DNA of 64,000 bases from Alphaproteobacteria bacterium (GTDB lineage Bacteria > Pseudomonadota > Alphaproteobacteria > UBA8366 > Aestuariispiraceae), in assembly GCA_024743195.1 (NCBI GenBank), contig JANSXE010000003.1, positions 310,001 through 374,000 of the forward strand, read 5' to 3'. Of the stretch, positions 51,364 to 59,001 are shown in pieces; position 1 is the first letter of the stretch; every line of letters starts with the position of its first letter. The notes below the pieces were generated by a model. The model searched no databases and had not been told where the DNA came from. It saw only the letters and a list, made by a program, of their open reading frames with translations. The position numbers and the translations under genes are program-made.

Positions 51364-52206
51364 ATGGAAGCAGCGGCCATGGCGGATAGTCCCGACGCGG
51401 ACGTCTTGCGCGCGCAAGCCGCGCGCCTCCGTTACCGGGTGATCGAGATGTGCCACGCCTCGAAGTCGGCGCATCTTGGGTCGTCGCTGTCTTGTATCGA
51501 TGTTCTGACGGCCGCCTATTGGCGCGTCCTGAACATCGATCCGGCCAATCCGCAGGATCCGGGGCGGGATCGCTTCATCCTCTCCAAGGGGCATGCGGCG
51601 ATGGCGATCTACGCAACCTTGGCGATGCGCGGCTTCTTTCCCGAGGAAGAACTCCTCACCTACAACAAGGATGACGGGCGCCTGGCCGAGCATCCGCCGG
51701 CGAACATGCTGCCAGGAATCGAGGCGGCGACCGGCTCTTTGGGGCATGGTCTGCCTATCGGGGTGGGGATGGCCTTGTCGTCCCGCATCAAGGGAATCGA
51801 TCACCGGGTCTTTGCACTTCTTTCCGACGGCGAGAACAACGAGGGCTCTAACTGGGAAGCCGCGATGTTCGCCGCCGCGCAGAAGCTTGAGAATGTTTGC
51901 GTCATCGTCGACTACAACAAATGGCAAGCGACCGGCCGGTCGAACGAAACACTGGCGCTCGCGCCGCTGCGCGAGAAATGGGCCGCCTTCGGCTGGGACG
52001 CGCACGAGGTCGATGGGCACGACATGGACCAGTTGGTCCGGATGATGTCGGACGTGCCGAACGGGTCCGGCAAGCCGGTCGCGCTCATAGCCCACACCGT
52101 GAAGGGCAAGGGCGTCTCATTCATGGAAGACGACAACAACTGGCACTACCGCGCGCCCAACGCCGAGGAAGTCGTCCAGGCGCGCCGCGAGCTGGGATTG
52201 GCCTGA
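51364..52206 (+). CDS. transketolase, N-terminal (TPP-binding) subunit
   Basis: AHLGSSLSCIDVLTAAYWRVLN, DRFILSKGHAAMAIYATLA, GSLGHGLPIGVGMALSS, LSDGENNEGSNWEAAMFAA. Confidence 0.93.
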   Translation: MEAAAMADSPDADVLRAQAARLRYRVIEMCHASKSAHLGSSLSCIDVLTAAYWRVLNIDPANPQDPGRDRFILSKGHAAMAIYATLAMRGFFPEEELLTYNKDDGRLAEHPPANMLPGIEAATGSLGHGLPIGVGMALSSRIKGIDHRVFALLSDGENNEGSNWEAAMFAAAQKLENVCVIVDYNKWQATGRSNETLALAPLREKWAAFGWDAHEVDGHDMDQLVRMMSDVPNGSGKPVALIAHTVKGKGVSFMEDDNNWHYRAPNAEEVVQARRELGLA

Positions 52207-52207
52207 C

Positions 52208-53128
52208 ATGAGAAACGCCTTCGCTGATGAACTGACCAAGCTGGGGCAGGAGGATGACCGCGTCGTCATGCTGTCCGGCGATATCGGCAACCGGCTGTTC
52301 GACAAGTTCAAGGACGCTCAGCCGGAGCGCTTTTTCAACTGCGGCGTCGCCGAGCAAAACATGATCGGCGTGGCCGCCGGAATGGCCATGAACGGTCTGC
52401 GCCCGGTGGCCTACACCATCACGCCGTTCGTTACGACGCGTTGCCTGGAACAGATCCGCGTCGACGCCGCCTATCATGAGGCGCCGGTGACGGTCGTTGC
52501 GGTCGGAGCCGGTCTGGCCTACGCCGGCCTTGGGCCGACGCATCACGCGTGCGAGGATATGTCCTTCTTACGCACGATCCCGAACATGGTGGTGATCGCG
52601 CCCGGCGACGCCTGGGAGGTTCGCGCCGCACTTCGAGCCATCATGCGTCAGGATCGCCCGGTCTACATGCGCATGGGCAAGAAGGGTGAACCGGTCATCC
52701 ATCCTGGTCCGATCGAGGATTTCGAGATCGGAAAGGCGATCGTCATTGAGGAGGGGGAGGACGTCTGTCTCCTGTCCACCGGCAACATCCTGCCGGAGGC
52801 AATCGAAGCCGGCAAGCTGCTCCGGGCCCAAGGGATTTCAGCCCGGGTGGTTAGCTTCCACACGGTCAAGCCCCTGGACGAGGCGTGCCTGAGCGAGGCT
52901 TTCAGCAACTTCAAGCGCGTCGTCACGGTCGAGGAGCACTCCGTCATCGGCGGGCTTGGGGGCGCGGTGGCCGAATGGGCTGTCGACTCCGGAGCGGATG
53001 CGCGCAAGCTGCTGCGCATTGGGACGCCGGACAAATTCTTCAAACTCTCGGGCGAGCAGGAGTTCGCCCGTGATCGCCTCGGCCTAAGCGGCGAGCATAT
53101 CGCCGCCCGGATCGCCGCCGCCAAGTAA
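52208..53128 (+). CDS. transketolase, C-terminal subunit
   Basis: MLSGDIGNRLFDKFKDAQPERFFNCGVAEQNMIGVAAGMAMNGLRPVAYTITPFVTTRCLEQIRVDAAY, GLGPTHHACEDMSFLRTIPNM. Confidence 0.93.
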   Translation: MRNAFADELTKLGQEDDRVVMLSGDIGNRLFDKFKDAQPERFFNCGVAEQNMIGVAAGMAMNGLRPVAYTITPFVTTRCLEQIRVDAAYHEAPVTVVAVGAGLAYAGLGPTHHACEDMSFLRTIPNMVVIAPGDAWEVRAALRAIMRQDRPVYMRMGKKGEPVIHPGPIEDFEIGKAIVIEEGEDVCLLSTGNILPEAIEAGKLLRAQGISARVVSFHTVKPLDEACLSEAFSNFKRVVTVEEHSVIGGLGGAVAEWAVDSGADARKLLRIGTPDKFFKLSGEQEFARDRLGLSGEHIAARIAAAK

Positions 53129-53145
53129 GGGACCGTCATCGCACC

Positions 53146-54183
53146 ATGAAGACTGAAGCCGCTATCCTCGTTGAGCAAGGCAAGCCGCTGGTTGTCGCGG
53201 AACTCGGCATTCCGGCTCTGAAGCCCGGCCAGGTATTGGTTGAGATCGCTTTTTCCGGCGCCTGCGGAACGCAAGTCATGGAATGGCGAGGCGACAAGGG
53301 CCCCGATCGCTGGCTGCCCCATTGCCTCGGACATGAGGGCACCGGCGTCGTCATAGACGTCGGCGCCGGGGTCACCAAAGTGACGGAAGGCGACTCCGTC
53401 GTCTTGTCTTGGATTCGCGGCGACGGCGCCGAGACCGGGGGCTGCAAATACGATTGGGACGGCAAGGAAGTGAACGCCGGCGGCGTCACCACCTTTCAAC
53501 GACACGCGGTGGTCAGCGAAAATCGACTGACGCCGGTTCCGTCGGGCCTGACGCCTGAGCTTGGCATTCTCTTGGGGTGTGCGGCGCCGACGGGGATGGG
53601 CGCGGTTTACAACGTGCTAAGCATTCGACCCGGCGACAGCATTGCGATCTTCGGGACCGGAGGCATCGGCCTGAACGCCTGCATGGCGGCGGCCTTCGCC
53701 GGCGCGATGCCGGTGATCGCGGTCGACCCCAACCCCGCGCGGCGCGAGCTAGCCCTGCAGTTTGGCGCAACTCACGGCGTCGATCCGTCCAGCGAGGATG
53801 TCGTCGACGCGGTGAAGGCCATCGCGCCCGGCGGCGTGGACTTGGCGGTCGAAGCGACCGGCCTGCCGTCCGTTATGGGCGGCGCCGTCGATGCGGTGCG
53901 CGCGCAGGGCGGCCGAGTCGTCGTCATCGGCAACGCGAAGGTCGGAAACGACCTGACGATCAATCCGGGCGTCTTCAATCAAGGCAAGAGCCTGATGGGC
54001 ACCTGGGGGGGAGACAGCGCGCCGGATAGCGACTACCCGCGCTTTGGAAAGCTTCTGGCGAGCGGCCGCTTCCCGGTCGCATCCCTTTTGAGCGAGCCGT
54101 ACCGACTGGATCAGGCGACCCAGGCGCTTGAGGATCTGGCGGCGGGCCGCGTGGCGCGCCCTCTGATCGACGTGTCCAAGTGA
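53146..54183 (+). CDS. zinc-type alcohol dehydrogenase-like (MDR) protein
   Basis: FSGACGTQVMEWRG, PHCLGHEGTGVVIDVG, IAIFGTGGIGLNACMAAAFAGA. Confidence 0.88.
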   Translation: MKTEAAILVEQGKPLVVAELGIPALKPGQVLVEIAFSGACGTQVMEWRGDKGPDRWLPHCLGHEGTGVVIDVGAGVTKVTEGDSVVLSWIRGDGAETGGCKYDWDGKEVNAGGVTTFQRHAVVSENRLTPVPSGLTPELGILLGCAAPTGMGAVYNVLSIRPGDSIAIFGTGGIGLNACMAAAFAGAMPVIAVDPNPARRELALQFGATHGVDPSSEDVVDAVKAIAPGGVDLAVEATGLPSVMGGAVDAVRAQGGRVVVIGNAKVGNDLTINPGVFNQGKSLMGTWGGDSAPDSDYPRFGKLLASGRFPVASLLSEPYRLDQATQALEDLAAGRVARPLIDVSK

Positions 54184-54196
54184 CCGCGGTCACCCT

Positions 54197-54805
54197 ATGC
54201 GCATCGGCGTAGATTTCGACAACACGATCGCGAACTACGACGGGGTCTTCCACGCGGCGGCGCTGGATCTTGGGCTGATTTCGGCGGAGATCGAAACCAC
54301 CAAGAACGCTGTGCGCGATCATCTGAACGGCAGCGGACGCAAGGACGCCTTCACCGAGCTTCAGGGCTATATCTATGGCGCTCGGATGGATCTTGTCTCC
54401 CCGTATCCGGGGGTCGTCGAGTTCTTCGCCGACGCGTGCGCCCGGGGGCATTCCGTCTTCGTGGTCAGCCATAAGACCCGAACGCCCCTGATGGGCCCCG
54501 CCTACGACATGCATGAGGCGGCGCGCGGCTTCTTGGAGGCGCACGGGTTTTTCGCGGCCGGCTCGTTGCGACGGGATCAGACTTTCTTCGAGATCACGAA
54601 GGAAGAGAAGGTGGCCCGCGCCGCCGCATTGGAGGTTGACGTCTTCATCGACGACCTGCCTGAAATCCTCGCCATGGAGGGATTTCCTCCGTCTTGTCGA
54701 CGGATTCTGTTCGACCCGACGGGCTATAGCGGGGCCGGGTCGCCGGCTTTTGAGCGCCTCTCATCCTGGCGCGACATCCACGCGGAGCTCTTGGCCGGAT
54801 CGTGA
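54197..54805 (+). CDS. HAD-superfamily protein
   Basis: MRIGVDFDNTIANYDGVF (DxDxT), SHKTRTP, VDVFIDDLPEIL. Confidence 0.82.
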   Translation: MRIGVDFDNTIANYDGVFHAAALDLGLISAEIETTKNAVRDHLNGSGRKDAFTELQGYIYGARMDLVSPYPGVVEFFADACARGHSVFVVSHKTRTPLMGPAYDMHEAARGFLEAHGFFAAGSLRRDQTFFEITKEEKVARAAALEVDVFIDDLPEILAMEGFPPSCRRILFDPTGYSGAGSPAFERLSSWRDIHAELLAGS

Positions 54806-55845
54806 GCACTCCCAGCACTTCCAAGACCGCGTCGACCTTGCCGATGGATGGGGCGCGCCAATTGTGCGCGGCTGCGGGCGTCGGCGCGCCGGTCGATCTC
54901 GTCAGGGTGCCCGGGGGCAAGAACAATCGCGTCTTTCGCGTGGACGGAGCCGACGGTCCCTTCGTTCTGAAGTGCTATTTCCGACATCCCGAAGATCCGC
55001 GCGACCGGCTTGGGGCGGAATGGAAGTTCCTGTCGCACGCCTGGGCGCGCGGCGTGCGGTGCGTGCCGGAGCCTTTGGCCTGCGATACGACCCTAGGGAT
55101 GGCCCTGTACAGTTTTGTCGAGGGCGAAAAACTGTCGGCGGACGCCGTTTCGCGGAGCCACGTCGAAGAAGCGGCGCGCTTCGTTTGCGCCCTCAACGAG
55201 GGCGCGCGCGATCTCTCTCGGCTCGATCCAGGCTCTGAGGCTTGTTTCTCCGTCTCGGATCATCTCGAGCGTATCGACGCCCGCGTGCAGCGCTTGGCGC
55301 GCTTGGACGAGGCGGCCCCCTTCGCAACCGAGGCGGAGATTTTCTTGGCCGATGGGCTGCGCCCGACCTGGGATAGGATCAAGCGGCGCACCCTGGACGT
55401 CTGCGAAACCGCAGGCATCGCGCCGGACGCCGGTATTCCGGAGTCGGAGGTTATCGCTTCGCCGTCCGACTTCGGCTTTCACAACGCGTTGTGGGCCGAG
55501 GGTCGGGGGTTGGTGTTTCTGGACTTCGAATACGCCGGGCGGGACGACCCGGCTAAGCTGGCCGGCGACTTCTTCAATTGCCCGGAGATTCCAACGCCCG
55601 CGGAACACTTCGACCTTTTTGTCGAGACGTTGGTCTATGGGTTGAGTCTGGGGAAGAGGGCGGGTACACGGATGCGCTCGATGCGCAACGCGTATCGGAT
55701 CAAATGGGCCTGCATTTTGCTCAATGACTTCCTGCCGCACGGAGACGCTCGCCGACGCTTCGCCGAACAGGGAGAAAGAAGCGAGCGGTGCGCAATGCAA
55801 CTCCGCAAAGCCCAGAAGATGATCGAGGCGGCCGCCGCCGCCTGA
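54802..55845 (+). CDS. aminoglycoside phosphotransferase-fold sugar kinase-like protein
   Basis: VRVPGGKNNRVFRVDGADGPFVLKCYF, SPSDFGFHNALWAEGRGLVFLDFEYAGRDDPAKLAGDF. Confidence 0.83.
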   Translation: MSTPSTSKTASTLPMDGARQLCAAAGVGAPVDLVRVPGGKNNRVFRVDGADGPFVLKCYFRHPEDPRDRLGAEWKFLSHAWARGVRCVPEPLACDTTLGMALYSFVEGEKLSADAVSRSHVEEAARFVCALNEGARDLSRLDPGSEACFSVSDHLERIDARVQRLARLDEAAPFATEAEIFLADGLRPTWDRIKRRTLDVCETAGIAPDAGIPESEVIASPSDFGFHNALWAEGRGLVFLDFEYAGRDDPAKLAGDFFNCPEIPTPAEHFDLFVETLVYGLSLGKRAGTRMRSMRNAYRIKWACILLNDFLPHGDARRRFAEQGERSERCAMQLRKAQKMIEAAAAA

Positions 55846-55888
55846 CCGTGCGTTTGCGCGCTCAGAGTTTCAAACAAGAGGAAGAGCG

Positions 55889-56551
55889 ATGGCCTATCAG
55901 GATTTCGTCAGCTTGGTTCACAAATCCACGAAGCGGGACTACATCGCCCGCGTGAACGAGATCGACAAGGCCGAGGTCGCCGAGGTCGCCATCCAGTTCG
56001 GCTATGACTACTGGGACGGCGATCGCCTGACCGGCTACGGCGGCTACCGGTATGACGGGCGCTGGCGGAAGGTGGCGGACGCGATGGTGGCCGCGTACGG
56101 CATCGAGCCGGGCATGCGCGTTCTGGATGTCGGATCCGGCAAGGGGTTCCTTCTGCATGACTTCACCGAGGCGGTTCCCGGCGTCGAGGTCGCGGGGATC
56201 GACGTCTCCGAATACGCCGTTGAGCACACGATGGAGTCGGTCAAGCCCTTCTGTAAAGTTGGGTCCGCCAAGACGTTGCCCTGGCCTGACGACCACTTCG
56301 ATTTGGTGATTTCGATCAACACGCTGCACAATCTCTACCTGCCGGACCTTTGGTCGGCCCTTGTCGAGATCGAGCGCGTAAGCCGCGGTGCGAAATACAT
56401 CTGCGTCGAGGGCTATCGCAACGAGCGGGAGAAGGTGAACCTGATGTACTGGCAGTTGACCTGCCGCGCCTTCCACACGCCGGAGGAATGGAGCTTCCTG
56501 TTCGAGAAGACCGGGTACACCGGGGACCACGAGTTCATCTACTTTGAGTGA
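55889..56551 (+). CDS. class I SAM-dependent methyltransferase
   Basis: MRVLDVGSGKGFLLHDFTEAVPGVEVAGIDVSEYAV, FDLVISINTLHNL. Confidence 0.87.
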   Translation: MAYQDFVSLVHKSTKRDYIARVNEIDKAEVAEVAIQFGYDYWDGDRLTGYGGYRYDGRWRKVADAMVAAYGIEPGMRVLDVGSGKGFLLHDFTEAVPGVEVAGIDVSEYAVEHTMESVKPFCKVGSAKTLPWPDDHFDLVISINTLHNLYLPDLWSALVEIERVSRGAKYICVEGYRNEREKVNLMYWQLTCRAFHTPEEWSFLFEKTGYTGDHEFIYFE

Positions 56552-56688
56552 CGGGGATCCCGCACCTGGCGCGCGGGACCTTCGAATTTGCTGCATGACC
56601 CGGGACGCTGCAAATCGGGCAGGGCGTCGCATCTCCGGTCATCCGCGCTGTTGATGCGCCGCCAAGCGGTCTGAAGCAAGGATTGGCA

Positions 56689-57564
56689 ATGTCTTTGACC
56701 AAGGATTCCCCCTCCTGGAGCCGCGAAGCCCCCGCCCACGGCCGCAGCGCACGCTTTACCGCCCCCAGTCCAGGCAGCCCCTTCGCCATCGCCATCGCCG
56801 ACAGCATCGAGGCGGCGCGTCTCGTGAACGTGTGGGGGTACAGCGGATGGGTGGATGTCGTGTGGCGCTATCGGCGCACAAAGATCGGGCCCTTGTGGCA
56901 CACATTGAGCCTGGGCGCGTTCGTGGTGGTCATGGGGACGATTTGGAGCGTGGTGCTCGATCAGGACCCGGAGAACCACTTCCGTTTCGTCGGCACGTCG
57001 CTGATCGCATGGTCTTTGCTGTCGTACTTCGTGACCGAAGGGACCCACAGCATGCTGGGCGGCGCGCCTACGGCGTTGGCCATCCGCTACCCTTTCATCG
57101 CCTTCACGTTTCTGCATGTCTGGAAGGCGGTGCTCCTGTTCGGACACCATTTCATTCTGTACCTGCTGATCGTTGTCGGAACGCAGTTCAATCCCGGTTT
57201 GACGGCGCTCTACGCGATTCCGGGGTTCATATTGCTTGTCGCGAACGGGGTGGGGATATCGCTGCTGGTCGGCATGGTCAGCCTGCGATGGCGCGACTTT
57301 ATTCCCGCGGCCGCCTCGGCCATGCAGATTATGATGTTCGTGACGCCCGTTCTGTGGCCGAAGGACTTGCTTGGGCCGGAGTTGGCCTATGCGGTCGACT
57401 ACAATCCGCTCTACCACCTCGTTCGCATCGTCCGTGATCCTCTGCTCGGGCAATTGCCCCCGGCGGAGAGCTGGATTTGGGCCTGCGGCACTCTGGTGGT
57501 CGGGCTCATCGTCAGTTTTTGGGCCTATGGGCGGTGCCGGGATCGCATCGCCTTCTGGTACTAG
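56689..57564 (+). CDS. wzm: polysaccharide export ABC transporter permease (Wzm-like)
   Basis: WRYRRTKIGPLWHTLSLGAFVVVMGTIWSVVL, polytopic ABC-2 permease ending DYNPLYHLVRIVRDPLLG. Confidence 0.87.
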   Translation: MSLTKDSPSWSREAPAHGRSARFTAPSPGSPFAIAIADSIEAARLVNVWGYSGWVDVVWRYRRTKIGPLWHTLSLGAFVVVMGTIWSVVLDQDPENHFRFVGTSLIAWSLLSYFVTEGTHSMLGGAPTALAIRYPFIAFTFLHVWKAVLLFGHHFILYLLIVVGTQFNPGLTALYAIPGFILLVANGVGISLLVGMVSLRWRDFIPAAASAMQIMMFVTPVLWPKDLLGPELAYAVDYNPLYHLVRIVRDPLLGQLPPAESWIWACGTLVVGLIVSFWAYGRCRDRIAFWY

Positions 57565-57576
57565 AGGGTCGGATCA

Positions 57577-58659
57577 ATGGTTTCGGTCGTCGCCGAGCAC
57601 GCGTGGGTCGAGTTTCCCATCTCCAGCAGATCGGCTGATAAGGAGACGTTGGCGACCATCGGCGGCTCCATCAACGCGGAGGAGAATGTCGTCGCCGCCT
57701 TGCAAGACGTTTCGCTTGAACTCCGCGAAGGGGATCGGCTTGGCATTGTCGGCCACAACGGGGCGGGCAAGACGACGATGTTGCGCCTGCTTGCCGGCGT
57801 CTACAGCCCCACGCGCGGGCGGGTCGCGGCGGTCGGCCGCATCTCGACGCTGTTCAACTCGACGCCTGGAATCAATCTCGACGGCACGGGGCGCGAGAAC
57901 ATCCTGATTTGCGGGCTGCATCTTGGCCTCTCCCGCCAAGAAGTCAGGGCCAAGGCTGACGACATCATCAACTTCGCCGAGTTGGGCCCCTATATCGACT
58001 TGCCGGTGCGCACCTATTCAAGCGGCATGCTGATGCGGCTCGGCTTCGCGATCGCCACCTCGGTCGATCCGGAGATCTTGATCCTGGATGAAGGGTTGGC
58101 CACGGGCGACGCCAGCTTCACCCAGAAAGCGCAAGCGAAGATGAACGACCTGATCGACCGGTCGTCGATCCTGATCCTCGCCTCGCATTCGGAATCCTTC
58201 GTTCAGAGTGTCTGCAATCGGTGCATCGTGCTGGAGCACGGTCGCATCCTTGGGGACGGCGAGCCCGGGCAGTTGGTCGAAAACTACCGGAACCACGTCA
58301 TCGAGGGCGCGCGCAGCGGCGGCGCGGACGATCTGAAGCGGGCGTACCTGATGGCGATCGAAATGGCGAACAAGGGCGAGACGCCGCCGCTTGAACTCGA
58401 GGAGCTGGGCCTGCGCTATGCGCTCGGCGTCGCGCCGGACAGCCTGGAGATGCTGAACCGCTATAAGAAGGTGATGGAGCTGCAAGGCAAGCAGGCGCCG
58501 CTGGACCTCGAAATCAGCATCTTGGTCCGGCGTGGGGAGGTGTCCGGCAACGCCGCGACGGTTCGGGACGATCTTGAGCAGATGCTCGCCCAGATCGGCG
58601 AGGAGAGGGTTGAGGCGGACCTCATCGAAAGAGCGCACAAGCTTCTCAAGACCGGTTGA
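57577..58659 (+). CDS. wzt: polysaccharide export ABC transporter ATPase (Wzt-like) with an atypical C-terminal extension
   Basis: LGIVGHNGAGKTTMLRLLAGVYSPTRG, RTYSSGMLMRLGFAIATSVDPEILILDEGLATGDASF. Confidence 0.9.
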   Translation: MVSVVAEHAWVEFPISSRSADKETLATIGGSINAEENVVAALQDVSLELREGDRLGIVGHNGAGKTTMLRLLAGVYSPTRGRVAAVGRISTLFNSTPGINLDGTGRENILICGLHLGLSRQEVRAKADDIINFAELGPYIDLPVRTYSSGMLMRLGFAIATSVDPEILILDEGLATGDASFTQKAQAKMNDLIDRSSILILASHSESFVQSVCNRCIVLEHGRILGDGEPGQLVENYRNHVIEGARSGGADDLKRAYLMAIEMANKGETPPLELEELGLRYALGVAPDSLEMLNRYKKVMELQGKQAPLDLEISILVRRGEVSGNAATVRDDLEQMLAQIGEERVEADLIERAHKLLKTG

Positions 58660-58691
58660 GGCGTTTCCGGCCGCCCGTCCCAGAAAACGCC

Positions 58692-58766
58692 GGCGATCAG
58701 CTTCCCGTCCGCGAGCAGGGCGGCGGCGGCGTCGTGGTAGCCCGCAGATAGTCCGAGACTTTTCAT
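58692..58766 (-). pseudogene. N-terminal remnant of a carbamoyltransferase (NodU/CmcH family)
   Basis: Minus-strand MKSLGLSAGYHDAAAALLADGKLIA matches the family N-terminus (xLGLSxxYHDxAAALxxDGxIxA), then similarity stops close to the wzt stop. Confidence 0.6.
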
Positions 58767-59001
58767 TGCGCTCCACCGAGGTCCGCTGAGGGCTCCGAGC
58801 AGCGCCTGGTCCCCGATCCCGTTTCCCCTTGCGAAGGCCGGGCAACTCTAATAGAAGAACGCCGTTAACATTGGGGAGGAACGTTTTTCGTTATCGGTTT
58901 TTTCACAATGAAGCTGAGGAATGGTGGGGAATACTTGAAAGCATTCCAGGATAACGCTCGTTGAGTGAATGTGTAATGCTTTAATCCAGGATTGCGACCT
59001 G

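Noticed and set aside
58925-58945. Imperfect inverted repeat GGAATAC..GCATTCC before the YfhO-like gene
   Set aside because: Short and imperfect; could be chance.
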